The notes below the pieces were generated by a model that was not told the DNA's origin, made no database searches, and worked only from the letters and a program-made list of their open reading frames with translations. DNA of 51,497 bases from Hyphomicrobiales bacterium (GTDB taxonomy: Bacteria; Pseudomonadota; Alphaproteobacteria; Rhizobiales; Aestuariivirgaceae). The translations under genes and the position numbers were made by a program. This document shows, piece by piece, positions 1-8,204 of the stretch. The stretch spans positions 1 to 51,497 of the forward strand of contig JALVSR010000016.1 in the NCBI GenBank assembly GCA_027024225.1, in the 5' to 3' direction. The stretch's first letter is position 1; every line of letters begins with the position of its first letter.

Positions 1-122
1 GTTGGGCGGGGCGCGGGGCGGTGGGTGGTCTTTCATGCTATTCCTGAGTCAGCGCTTGAATCACTTTCTCAGGAAGTTGAATCGAAATCTTTCGTTAACC
101 ATGAAATGAGGCGGGCAAACAG

Positions 123-887
123 TCATTTATCCACGCTTTCGGATTCATCTTGTTCATTCCGTGCAATTGCTTTCTCAATCAGCGCCCTCAATTCCCGCGC
201 GTCCGTCACCGCGCAGGCCGCGGCGTCGTTGTTGAAATAGGCGAACACGCGCTTGCCTTCGCCTGCCAGCGCCGCCAGTTCCTGCGCCGGCGTCAAGAGC
301 TGCTCACGGCCATAGCATTCGCCCCGCATGCCCGTGCCATGAAAGCGCCAGTAGGTAACATCGGCCGTGGTCACGTGCGGCACGTTCATGCCGCCGTGGT
401 CATGCACGCAAAACACGCAGCCGTGTTCTTCCAGAAGGTCAAAGACCTCCCGCGCAAACCAGCTCTCGTGCCGGAACTCGAACACGTGCGTGAAGCCCTC
501 CGGCAGCTCTTTCAGGAAGGCGCGCAGCCGCGTGAGATCCGCCTTCAGGTTGGGCGGCAGCTGATACAGAACCGGCCCCAGCTTCTCGCCCAGGTGGATT
601 ACGGCATCGAAGAAGTTCTTCAGCGGTTCGGCGCAGTCCCACAGCCGCCGGATGTGGGTGATGATCCGGCTGGCCTTCACCGCGAACAGAAAGTTTTCCG
701 GCGCCCGCGCCGCCCACTCGATAAAGCGTTCTGGCTCCGGCAGGCGGTAGAAGGTGGCGTTCAGCTCCACCGTGTTGAAGTGCTGCGCATAATATTCAAG
801 CCATCCGCCGGGCTTCACCTCGCGCGGATAGAACCTCCCCCACCACCAGCGATAGGAAAAGCCGGAGGTGCCGATGCGAATGTCCAT
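123..887 (-). CDS. DUF72 (YecE-like) family protein
   Basis: A 254-residue protein with the hallmarks of the DUF72 family, a TIM-barrel-like fold of unknown biochemical activity. It opens with the family signature MDIRIGTSGFSY, followed by FNTVELNATFYRLP near residue 40, HVFEFRHESWF near 135, TYWRFHGTG near 180 and a late YFNNDAAA. The length matches the family (about 230-300 residues). It has no signal peptide or membrane segment, so it is probably cytoplasmic. It is monocistronic here; the next minus-strand gene lies about 150 bp upstream. The family assignment is secure; the function is unknown. Confidence 0.9.
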   Translation of the reverse strand: MDIRIGTSGFSYRWWWGRFYPREVKPGGWLEYYAQHFNTVELNATFYRLPEPERFIEWAARAPENFLFAVKASRIITHIRRLWDCAEPLKNFFDAVIHLGEKLGPVLYQLPPNLKADLTRLRAFLKELPEGFTHVFEFRHESWFAREVFDLLEEHGCVFCVHDHGGMNVPHVTTADVTYWRFHGTGMRGECYGREQLLTPAQELAALAGEGKRVFAYFNNDAAACAVTDARELRALIEKAIARNEQDESESVDK

Positions 888-1040
888 GCGCAGCCTCTCG
901 CCGTTTCACCACGCGTCCGGAAAATTCTCGTGCGCCCGCGGGACCGCCCCCAGGACGCGCTTTTCATTGGTCAGATAGGCGCCGCAAAATGTGTTCGCCA
1001 CCCGCGGGGGTGAAATCGCAGGCGTAAACTGAAGGGAGTC

Positions 1041-1952
1041 TCATTCCTTCAGGAAGGCTGCGATGGCGTCCGCCACGTCTTCCGAGGCGAAGTCGGTGAA
1101 AAAATGATCCGCTCCCTCGATCACCGCCAACTGCACCTTCTTGCCATCGGCCAGTGACTTCACCCGCTCGATGAGGTCGGGAAAGATCTCGTCTTCCGGC
1201 GTGGCGATCACCAGAACCGGCACGGGCAGTCTGGGCAGCAGCGAGGGCGTGTCGAACTCCTGCCTTGGCGCATGGTAGCTCAGGAAAGCCTTTGCCGTGC
1301 CCGTGGCGTCCTTGCAATAGATCAGCCCGCGCCAGTTCACCGGCTCGTCGCCGCGCCCGGCTTTCAGCAGGGTGTGCGCGGCCTCAAGCGCCACGTCCAG
1401 CTTCATGCCGAAGCGCTTCTCGTATTTCTCCGCCGCCTTTTTCGCGTCATGGGTCATGGGCGCCAGCAGCACGGCCTTCTTCACCGCCGGGTCGTGCCGC
1501 CGCAGCAGGTAGAGCGCCACCTGGTTGCCCCCGCGCGAATGCCCCAGCACCCAGATGGTTTCCGCCCCCTGTTGCTTGAGCCAGTCCACCCAGGCGGCGA
1601 TTTCCTCCACCGCGTCGTCGTGCAAATGGCGGATGGGCTGGTTGCAGTCGAACATGCCCTTGCGCCGGTCCATGCCCAGCGAGAGGGTGATGGCCAGCGT
1701 GTTGATGCCGCGTTTCTTCAGGTTTTCCTGCAGGTCGGCGATGGTCTGCATGCGGTGGTGACCCAGCGTGCCATGCACCATCAGCAGCACGCCATCCTTC
1801 AGCGACTTGCCTTCCGCCAGCTCCAGGTTGCCCAGCAAGGTGAGGTTGGCGAGCTTCAGTGCCACTTCCCTCGCCTGCGCGGGCGCGAAGGCAAGCGCGG
1901 GCAGCAGCACGAGCGCCAGCAGCCATGCGCGCAGATGGGTGATGATGCCCAT
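1041..1952 (-). CDS. Secreted alpha/beta hydrolase
   Basis: A 303-residue protein with a clear Sec signal peptide (hydrophobic stretch at residues 9-22, likely cleavage after AQA near residue 27), so it is probably periplasmic. It has the alpha/beta-hydrolase layout: an oxyanion-region HG at residues 60-61, nucleophile elbow GHSRGG with Ser139, probable acid Asp254 in TPEDE, and catalytic His283 in GADHFF. The last three form a complete catalytic triad. Start: the ATG at 1952 is preceded by GGGAGGA at good spacing; an upstream in-frame ATG at 2015 would bury the signal peptide and is rejected. The late segment on choosing the acid and His resembles serine aminopeptidase/acyl-hydrolase relatives, but the substrate cannot be inferred. 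No operon partner is evident. Confidence 0.85.
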   Translation of the reverse strand: MGIITHLRAWLLALVLLPALAFAPAQAREVALKLANLTLLGNLELAEGKSLKDGVLLMVHGTLGHHRMQTIADLQENLKKRGINTLAITLSLGMDRRKGMFDCNQPIRHLHDDAVEEIAAWVDWLKQQGAETIWVLGHSRGGNQVALYLLRRHDPAVKKAVLLAPMTHDAKKAAEKYEKRFGMKLDVALEAAHTLLKAGRGDEPVNWRGLIYCKDATGTAKAFLSYHAPRQEFDTPSLLPRLPVPVLVIATPEDEIFPDLIERVKSLADGKKVQLAVIEGADHFFTDFASEDVADAIAAFLKE

Positions 1953-2085
1953 GATCGTTTCCTCCCATGATTCTTCGTGAGGTCTGTGGTTTCGGGCGAT
2001 TATGGCCCGGCGCACGTGCGGGAGGAAATGAAAAACACGTCAGCAGCTACGGGAAAAGGTTACGTGGCGCGAACTGCCGGGTGTC

Positions 2086-2829
2086 TCAGTCCTTATCCAC
2101 CAGCAGCCAGCGGTCGTCGATAAGCCGTTCCTGCGGCAGGAAGCGCTCCTTGTAGCTCATCTTCGGCGATCCGGGCACCCAGTAGCCGAGATAGACGTAA
2201 TCCAGCCCCATGCGCGAGGCGCGCAGAACGTGCTCCAGGATCATGTAGCTGCCCAGCGAGCGCTTCGGCAGATGCGGCGCGTAGAAGGAATAGACCATGG
2301 ACAGCCCGTCGTCGTGCACGTCCGTCAGGCAGCAGGCCAGCAACTCGCCCGCGGGGCCTTCATCGGTGTCGATGCGGCGGCGATAGGTAATCAGCCGGGT
2401 ATCGACGAAGGTTTCCTCCACCATGGCGGCGAAGTCCAGCATGGTCATGCTGGCCATGGAGCCATCGCCGTGGCGCGATTCGATATAGCGGCGAAACAGG
2501 CGAAACAGCTCGCGATTCACCTGCGGCGGGCGTTCCTCGGCCACGAGGTCGGCGTTGCGGCGGATGATGCGCCGCTGGGTGCGGTTGGGGCGGAAGCGCG
2601 CCACCGGAATGCGCACCGAGATGCACGAAAGGCAGCCATCGCACGCCGGCCGATAGGCGATGTTCTGCGAACGGCGAAAGCCCGTGCGCGTGAGCACGTC
2701 GTTCAGGCCCGCCGCCTCCAGCCCCACCAGGTGGGTGAACACCTTGCGCTCGCGGCGGCCCGGCAGATAGGGGCATTCGCCCTCCGCCGTGATGAAGAAC
2801 TGGGGAAAACTCTGCCGCTCGATACTCAC
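2086..2829 (-). CDS. bpt: Aspartate/glutamate leucyltransferase (bacterial N-end rule)
   Basis: A 247-residue protein of the arginyl/leucyl-tRNA-protein transferase family. Bpt enzymes move Leu from Leu-tRNA to N-terminal Asp or Glu, marking proteins for ClpS/ClpAP degradation in the cytoplasm. Diagnostic features are the N-terminal CPYLPGR, the cysteine cluster in YRPACDGCLSC (around residues 58-68), and the C-terminal YLGYWVPGSPKMSYK block. Its length (about 240-250) fits bacterial Bpt rather than the longer eukaryotic Ate1. The ATG at 2829 directly starts the conserved region. It is transcribed divergently from the dehydrogenase at 3266, and the two share the palindrome-rich intergenic region. 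The choice of Leu over Arg as donor is family knowledge, not visible in the sequence. Confidence 0.9.
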   Translation of the reverse strand: MSIERQSFPQFFITAEGECPYLPGRRERKVFTHLVGLEAAGLNDVLTRTGFRRSQNIAYRPACDGCLSCISVRIPVARFRPNRTQRRIIRRNADLVAEERPPQVNRELFRLFRRYIESRHGDGSMASMTMLDFAAMVEETFVDTRLITYRRRIDTDEGPAGELLACCLTDVHDDGLSMVYSFYAPHLPKRSLGSYMILEHVLRASRMGLDYVYLGYWVPGSPKMSYKERFLPQERLIDDRWLLVDKD

Positions 2830-2988
2830 GTATGCCTCCCGTTCCCGCGCGATGTTCCGCCACGCGACAAGGCCGTTGGGTGAATCGGTTCGTTGCCGAT
2901 TATAAGAAAGGCACCGGCGGCCTCAAGCGAAAGTGCCACCCTGTTCGCAACTCCTTCTGGGAGGCGGAAAGGGAGAGCGGGGAGGGCC

Positions 2989-3193
2989 GAAGCGATGCGC
3001 TTGTGAGCAAGAAACAAGGCCCGCTCCCCCACCCAACCACCTTGCCCACAATATCGGGTGGTTGGGAGGGGGAGCGGGCCGGAGCGATGCACTTCCGTGC
3101 AAGAAAGCCCTCTTCCCCTCCCGGCCACCTGGCTTCACAATTTGGGTGGCCGGGAGGGGGCGAGGGCTGGAGCGACGCACCTCCGTGCAAGAA
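2989..3193. repeat. Tandem array of long GC-rich palindromes
   Basis: The 436-bp divergent intergenic region (2830-3265) holds a regular array. Hairpin 1 spans 3018-3080: two 24-nt arms (3018-3041 and 3057-3080, one mismatch) around a 15-nt loop. Hairpin 2 spans 3106-3168: 24-nt arms (3106-3129 and 3145-3168, two mismatches), also with a 15-nt loop. Both loops contain CACAAT. The period is 88 bp. A 25-nt spacer, GGAGCGATGCACTTCCGTGC plus AAGAA, appears at 3081-3105 and 3169-3193, with a more diverged copy at 2989-3013. Each spacer contains a small palindrome of its own (TGCAC/GTGCA). A decayed earlier copy may lie just before 2989. It looks like a REP/BIME-type or small non-autonomous element. 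No T-tract follows, so it is not a simple terminator. Confidence 0.8.
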
Positions 3194-3265
3194 AATCCCG
3201 TGGTCGGGCAGGGGAGTGGTCCGGCGCCGCCCGCGCCCTGACGCAAAAAAGGAGAGACAAACGAG

Positions 3266-4171
3266 ATGAACACCAGCACCAACACGACATACAGGATCGC
3301 GTGGATCGGTCTTGGCGTGATGGGTTTTCCCATGGCCGGGCACCTGGCGCGAGCGGGGCACGAGGTGACGGTATTCAACCGCACCCGAGAGAAGGCCGAA
3401 CGCTGGGTGAATCAATTTGCCGGAAAGCTGGCGCAAACGCCTGAAGAAGCGGCGGAAAACGCCGATTTCGTGATTGCCTGCGTCGGCGCCGACGATGACT
3501 TGCGACAAGTCACCGTGGGCAAGCGTGGCGCTTTTCATGGCATGAAGGAAGGCGCGGTGTTCATCGATCACACCACCACCTCGGCCGAGGTGGCGCGCGA
3601 GCTGGCGGCGCAGGCGGCGTCGCGCGGATTTCACTTCATCGACGCGCCGGTGTCCGGCGGCCAGCAGGGCGCGGAAAACGGCGTACTGACCATCATGTGC
3701 GGCGGCGAAGAGGCGGCATACCTGCGCGCCGAGCCGGTCATGAGCACGTATGCCCGACAGGTGCGGCTGATGGGCCCTTCCGGCGCGGGCCAGCTCACCA
3801 AGATGGTGAACCAGATCTGCGTTGCCGGGCTCATACAGGCGCTGGCCGAGGGCATTCATTTCGCCAAACGCGCCGGCCTTGACGTCGAGGCGGTGCTGGA
3901 GGTGATCTCGAAGGGCGCGGCGGGCAGCTGGCAGATGGAAAACCGGGGATCCACCATGGCCCGCGGCGAGTTCGATTTCGGCTTCGCCGTGGACTGGATG
4001 CGCAAGGACCTGGGCATCTGCCTGGCCGAAGCGCGCCGCACCGGCGCATCATTACCCGTCACCGCACTGGTGGATCAGTTCTATGCCCAGTTGCAGGCCC
4101 TTGGCGCCGGCCGGCTGGATACCTCCAGCCTCATCCGCCTGCTGGAGGAGGTGCGCCGAGATCCTTCGTGA
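3266..4171 (+). CDS. NAD(P)-dependent beta-hydroxyacid dehydrogenase (3-hydroxyisobutyrate dehydrogenase family)
   Basis: A 301-residue cytoplasmic dehydrogenase. The N-terminal Rossmann motif is GLGVMGFPMAGHL (about residues 14-26). The substrate-binding signature DAPVSGGQQGAENG lies near residue 130, and the catalytic Lys179 sits in LTKMVNQ with Asn182 four positions on, as is standard for the family. Family members oxidise 3-hydroxyisobutyrate, tartronate semialdehyde, glyoxylate-type or succinic semialdehyde substrates, and sequence alone does not decide which. The start ATG has a strong AAGGAGAG box (about 3250) 10 nt upstream. No valine-catabolism genes adjoin it, so 3-hydroxyisobutyrate is not favoured by context. 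Confidence 0.88.
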   Translation: MNTSTNTTYRIAWIGLGVMGFPMAGHLARAGHEVTVFNRTREKAERWVNQFAGKLAQTPEEAAENADFVIACVGADDDLRQVTVGKRGAFHGMKEGAVFIDHTTTSAEVARELAAQAASRGFHFIDAPVSGGQQGAENGVLTIMCGGEEAAYLRAEPVMSTYARQVRLMGPSGAGQLTKMVNQICVAGLIQALAEGIHFAKRAGLDVEAVLEVISKGAAGSWQMENRGSTMARGEFDFGFAVDWMRKDLGICLAEARRTGASLPVTALVDQFYAQLQALGAGRLDTSSLIRLLEEVRRDPS

Positions 4172-4542
4172 GGCGCATTCCGGATGTGCCGGAAGGGGTT
4201 TGTGTCTTTTCGTTCATGCATCCCCAAGGGGCGGAAAGCCGGTGCGCGCCCGCTGGCGAGGCGCCAAGGATGGTTGAAAATGCGCTCTGATATCCCCATT
4301 TCGTGACGTGAAACACGCAAAACCGGCTCCGCTGACGCCATTCAGGCGCCCGGAAAGGAAAAGAAACATAACGTGTGCAGGAATCGACCGCTTTTCTGGT
4401 CATGCTCCAAAAGGAGCGGCATACTGAAACCATGATTCCACTCTGCCGTGGCTTTTTTCAACCTGTCCGGCAGGCTGGAGGCGGGGCGGAGAAAGCGGGC
4501 CGGAAAATGCACGCGGCAACGTAAGGGAAACAGGCGAATATC
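4172..4542. other. Intergenic region upstream of lon
   Basis: A 371-bp stretch without a credible gene. It starts with a small hairpin, TTCCGG-ATGTG-CCGGAA (about 4179-4195), just after the dehydrogenase stop; this is followed by a mildly T-rich segment and may end that transcript. Near 4406 is a second perfect hairpin, GCTCC-AAAA-GGAGC. A parS-like half-site lies at 4300-4315. Lon is commonly under heat-shock sigma control, but I could not identify a convincing sigma-32 promoter here. Confidence 0.5.
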
Positions 4543-6972
4543 ATGACGGACAATCCCATCAACATTCCGGAAGACACCACCGAGGAGCGGCTTCCCGTTT
4601 TGCCGCTGCGCGACATCGTGGTCTTTCCGCACATGATCGCGCCGCTGTTCGTGGGGCGCGAGCGCTCCATCAAGGCGCTGGAAGAGGCGATGAGCCGCGG
4701 TCGGCGCATTCTGCTGGTGGCGCAGAAGAACCCGGCCGACGACGAGCCGCGGCCGGAAGACATCTATTCGGTAGGCACCATCGCCCAGATAATGCAGTTG
4801 CTCAAGCTCCCCGACGGCACCGTGAAGGTGCTGGTGGAAGGGGGTGCGCGCGCGCGCATCAAGGAATACGTGCGCACCGATGACTACTTCGAGGCCGAGG
4901 TGGAGCTCATCGAGGAGACGCTGGGGGACGAGCGCGAGACGGAAGCGCTGGTGCGCACCATCGTCGATCAGTTCAAGACCTACGCGCGGCTCAACAAGAA
5001 AGTGCCGCAGGAGGCGCTGGAGTCGGTGGTGAACATCGACGATCCGGCCAAGCTGGCGGACACCATCGCCGCCCATCTGTCGGTGAAGCTGGCCGACAAG
5101 CAGGAAATCCTGGAAATCGGCAACATCACCGAGCGGTTGCAGAAGGTCTTCGCCGTGATGGAGGGAGAGATCTCCGTCATGCAGGTGGAGAAGCGCATCC
5201 GCAACCGCGTGAAGAAGCAGATGGAGAAGTCCCAGCGCGAGTACTATCTGAGTGAGCAGATGAAGGCCATTCAGAAGGAGCTGGGCGGCGAGGGCGAAGA
5301 CGAGCTGGCCGAGCTGGAAGAGCGCATCAAGAAGACGAAGCTCAGCAAGGAAGCCCGCGAAAAGGCGGAAGCGGAGCTCAAGAAGCTGCGCCAGATGAGC
5401 CCGATGTCGGCCGAGGCCACCGTGATTCGCAACTATCTCGAATGGTTGCTCTCGCTGCCCTGGGGCAAGTGCTCGCGCGTGAAGAAGGACCTCGAATATG
5501 CCCAGAAGGTGCTGGATGCCGAGCACTACGGCCTGGAAAAGGTCAAGGAGCGCATCATCGAGTATCTGGCCGTGCAGCAGCGCGCCAACAAGCTGCGCGG
5601 GCCCATCCTGTGCCTGGTCGGCCCGCCGGGCGTGGGCAAGACCTCGCTGGCGCGCTCCATCGCCAAGGCCACCGGGCGCAAGTTCGTGCGCATGTCGCTG
5701 GGCGGCGTGCGGGATGAAGCCGAGATTCGCGGGCATCGCCGCACCTACATCGGCTCCATGCCCGGCAAGATCATCCAGTCCATGAAGAAGGCGGGCACCT
5801 GCAACCCGCTGTTCCTGCTGGACGAGATCGACAAGATGGGCATGGACTACCGCGGCGATCCGGCGGCGGCCCTGCTGGAGGTGCTGGACCCGGAGCAGAA
5901 CAGCACCTTCATGGACCACTATCTGGAGGTGGAATACGACCTGTCCAACGTAATGTTCGTCACCACGGCGAACACGTTGAACATCCCGGCGCCGCTGCTG
6001 GACCGCATGGAGCTGATCCGCATCGCCGGCTACACCGAAGACGAGAAGATGGAGATCGTGAAGCGCCACCTGCTGCCCAAGGCCATGAAGAGCCACGGGC
6101 TGAAGAAGGGCGAGTTCTCCATTTCCGACGAAGCGCTGCTTGACGTCATCCGCCTCTATACGCGCGAGGCCGGTGTGCGCAACCTCGAGCGCGAGATCAA
6201 CAAGCTGGCGCGCAAGGCGGTAAAGGAGCTCGTTACCGGCAAGAAGAAGTCGGTGCGCGTCACCCGTCGCAACCTGGAGAAATACCTGGGCGTGCCGCGC
6301 TATCGCTTTGGCGAGATGGAAGAGGAGGACCAGGTGGGCGTGGTCACCGGCCTGGCCTGGACCGAGGCCGGCGGTGAGCTTTTGACCATCGAGGCCGTGG
6401 ACATGTATGGCCGCGGCAAGATGACGGTCACGGGCAATCTGCGCGACGTGATGAAGGAGTCCATCGCCGCCGCCTCGTCCTACGTGCGCTCCCGCGCGCC
6501 GCAGTTCGGCATCAAGCCGACGGTGTTCGAGAAGAAGGATATTCACGTGCACGTGCCGGAGGGCGCCACGCCCAAGGACGGCCCATCGGCCGGTGTGGCC
6601 ATGGTCACGGCCATCGTCTCGGTGCTTACCGGCATCCCGGTGCGGCGTGACGTGGCCATGACCGGCGAGATCACGTTGCGCGGCCGCGTGTTGCCCATTG
6701 GCGGGCTGAAGGAAAAGCTGCTGGCGGCCCTGCGTGGCGGCATCAGGACGGTGCTGATACCGGAAGAGAACGTGAAGGACCTGGCCGAGATTCCGGACAA
6801 CGTGAAATCGCGGCTGGAGATCGTGCCGGTGAAGCACGTGGATCAGGTCATCGAGCGGGCGCTGGTGAAGAAGCCCGAGCCCATCGAGTGGGACGAGGAA
6901 GCCGAGGAAGCCGCCCGCGCCGCCGCCATGAAATCAGCTGATTCCGAACCGGCGGGTGCGCCAGCCCACTGA
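4543..6972 (+). CDS. lon: ATP-dependent protease La (Lon)
   Basis: An 809-residue cytosolic AAA+ protease that unfolds and degrades misfolded and regulatory proteins. In order: the N-terminal substrate-binding LAN domain ([15 protein letters not shown] at residues about 17-31), a coiled-coil section (about 190-270), the AAA+ domain with Walker A GPPGVGKT at 360-367 and Walker [10 protein letters not shown] near 425, and the C-terminal protease domain. The catalytic Ser682 (PKDGPSAG) and Lys725 (GGLKEK) form the dyad 43 residues apart, as in Escherichia coli Lon. The length is typical for LonA. The HU gene follows downstream, the usual lon-hup order of proteobacteria. The inverted repeat at 7041-7078 may terminate the transcript. 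Confidence 0.98.
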   Translation: MTDNPINIPEDTTEERLPVLPLRDIVVFPHMIAPLFVGRERSIKALEEAMSRGRRILLVAQKNPADDEPRPEDIYSVGTIAQIMQLLKLPDGTVKVLVEGGARARIKEYVRTDDYFEAEVELIEETLGDERETEALVRTIVDQFKTYARLNKKVPQEALESVVNIDDPAKLADTIAAHLSVKLADKQEILEIGNITERLQKVFAVMEGEISVMQVEKRIRNRVKKQMEKSQREYYLSEQMKAIQKELGGEGEDELAELEERIKKTKLSKEAREKAEAELKKLRQMSPMSAEATVIRNYLEWLLSLPWGKCSRVKKDLEYAQKVLDAEHYGLEKVKERIIEYLAVQQRANKLRGPILCLVGPPGVGKTSLARSIAKATGRKFVRMSLGGVRDEAEIRGHRRTYIGSMPGKIIQSMKKAGTCNPLFLLDEIDKMGMDYRGDPAAALLEVLDPEQNSTFMDHYLEVEYDLSNVMFVTTANTLNIPAPLLDRMELIRIAGYTEDEKMEIVKRHLLPKAMKSHGLKKGEFSISDEALLDVIRLYTREAGVRNLEREINKLARKAVKELVTGKKKSVRVTRRNLEKYLGVPRYRFGEMEEEDQVGVVTGLAWTEAGGELLTIEAVDMYGRGKMTVTGNLRDVMKESIAAASSYVRSRAPQFGIKPTVFEKKDIHVHVPEGATPKDGPSAGVAMVTAIVSVLTGIPVRRDVAMTGEITLRGRVLPIGGLKEKLLAALRGGIRTVLIPEENVKDLAEIPDNVKSRLEIVPVKHVDQVIERALVKKPEPIEWDEEAEEAARAAAMKSADSEPAGAPAH

Positions 6973-7040
6973 ACGGCGGCGGACGAAGGGGCGTGCCGCT
7001 TGCGACGGGCTTCCTTCACGTCTTCACGAAGTTGAACGAA

Positions 7041-7078
7041 AAGGGTCACAGGTAGCGTTTTTGCCGCCTGTGACCCTT
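7041..7078. terminator. Perfect inverted repeat downstream of lon
   Basis: A perfect 12-bp inverted repeat (AAGGGTCACAGG at 7041-7052 and its complement at 7067-7078) with a 14-nt loop that contains a T run. It lies 68 bp after the lon stop and 320 bp before HU. No strong T-tract follows on the plus strand (GTCTCTT), so it is either a weak terminator or an mRNA 3' stabiliser. A protein-binding site is also possible, given the perfect symmetry. Confidence 0.5.
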
Positions 7079-7397
7079 GTCTCTTGGCAACGCTCGCTGG
7101 CGGAATGACCGTTTTTCGGGATATTGAACCGGGAAACGCCTTGACTCGCCATGGAGAAGTTTGGCAAGCCACGAGGGTGAACGTCGCTTGCCGCCTTCGT
7201 TCTTTTGGCGTGCGAGTTCATGGAACATGCGATAGCCAGCCAGAATGGACAAGTTATCGCTTGGGGGCGTCGTCCGGCGGGTGTTGGATAACGGAACACC
7301 ACCGGGACGGCATTTGTCTGTGAGGGCGGCCTGCCGTACAGACCGGGGGCGTGTCGTCCTGTGGTTTTTCCAACCCAGATGCGAAAGGGACAATGAA

Positions 7398-7670
7398 ATG
7401 AACAAGCAGGAACTGGTTGCCAAGGTGGCGGAAAAGGCAGGCCTGACCAAGGCCCAGGCGCAGGCGGCGCTGGACGCTTGCATCGAGGTCGTGGTGGAAG
7501 AGCTCAAGAATGGCGGCGAGGTGCGCCTGGTTGGATTTGGCACCTTCTCAGCGCCCATGCGCCCGGAGCGCAACGTGCGCATTCCCACCACCGGCGAGAC
7601 GAAGACGCTGCCGGCCATGCGCGTGCCCAAGTTCAAGCCCGGCAAGGGCCTGAAGGACGCCGTGAACTGA
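7398..7670 (+). CDS. hup: HU-family nucleoid DNA-binding protein
   Basis: A 90-residue histone-like protein that starts MNKQELVAKVAEKAGLTKAQ. It carries the beta-arm DNA-binding signature GFGTFSAPMRPERNVRIP (about residues 46-63) and the conserved C-terminus PKFKPGKGLKDAVN. HU dimers bend and compact DNA and assist replication and repair. Length and motif order match HU rather than IHF. The ATG at 7398 is taken because it gives the canonical N-terminus; the upstream in-frame extension to 7245 does not resemble the family. A weak AAAGGGA box precedes it. The gene lies directly downstream of lon, as in many proteobacteria. Confidence 0.95.
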   Translation: MNKQELVAKVAEKAGLTKAQAQAALDACIEVVVEELKNGGEVRLVGFGTFSAPMRPERNVRIPTTGETKTLPAMRVPKFKPGKGLKDAVN

Positions 7671-8063
7671 CCTGGACGCCGCCCGTATTGCATCGGTTGT
7701 CGGCCCCCTGGCGGGGCCCGGCGCGTGCGGATGGTGTTCCGCAGACAAAAGCCGGGAGGGAAGAGCACCATTGCGGCCAATGGCCGGCGGGGCTTTTCCT
7801 TCCGGCCATCGCCAATCGGTCATGCCTTGCCGCCTTGGCCGACGACAAGGACCTCACGCCGTTTGCCGCACGTCGTTTTCTTCGTCCCCGCCCCTCATGC
7901 CCGGAAGGTGGGGCCTCCCGCATGCCTCCCGCAAGCTGAACCGATTGCCGGCTGCTTTCCTTTTTCGGAGTCCCCATCTTGCGAATCGCTTGGGCGGACG
8001 ACGCGGAAGACCGGCTCCCGCATTCACCTCCACGTGGTCGAAGAATGCCGGCGCTTCGCGCGC
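7671..8063. other. Intergenic region between HU and the OmpA-like operon
   Basis: A 393-bp convergent region without a credible gene. It contains a GC-rich hairpin, GGCCCC-CTGGC-GGGGCC (7702-7718), soon after the HU stop, and a second 8-bp stem, ATGGCCGG/CCGGCCAT (7780-7809). Neither is followed by a good T-tract, so terminator function for HU is only possible. I see nothing else to annotate. Confidence 0.4.
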
Positions 8064-8183
8064 TCAGCGCGCCCGGCAGGATAGCCATGCGGTGATGAAT
8101 CCCGTGAGCGCCGCCAATATCATCCACAGCCAGTAATGCGCCGGGACCATCATGAAGTCCTTGAAGTTCCAGAACTGATCCAT
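8064..8183 (-). CDS. 39-residue single-pass membrane peptide next to the OmpA-like protein
   Basis: A short open frame, ATG at 8183 to TGA at 8064, encodes MDQFWNFKDFMMVPAHYW followed by a hydrophobic stretch (about residues 18-34) and a basic end, CRAR. The start has a strong ribosome-binding site, GGGAGGCGAAAGG. It sits 21 bp downstream of the large OmpA-domain gene on the same strand, so it is very probably cotranslated from that message. The features seen are a single helix, the aromatic Trp-rich N-terminus and Cys/Arg at the end. The topology suggests an inner-membrane micro-protein, possibly an accessory of the neighbouring envelope protein (inference). I do not recognise a named family. 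It is easily missed by gene callers because of its length. Confidence 0.65.
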   Translation of the reverse strand: MDQFWNFKDFMMVPAHYWLWMILAALTGFITAWLSCRAR

Positions 8184-8204
8184 CCTTTCGCCTCCCTGTG
8201 CCGC

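Noticed and set aside
4300-4315. parS-like sequence with a perfect right half (ACGTGAAACA)
   Set aside because: Only 12 of 16 bases match and the left half is poor; functional parS sites are near-perfect palindromes. A second 11/16 match at about 24443 is inside a gene.
4342-6837. An 831-codon minus-strand frame over lon
   Set aside because: His/Leu/Gln-rich low-complexity mirror of lon, with no family resemblance. The same applies to 32747-35647 over valS and 48493-51423 over nrdJ.
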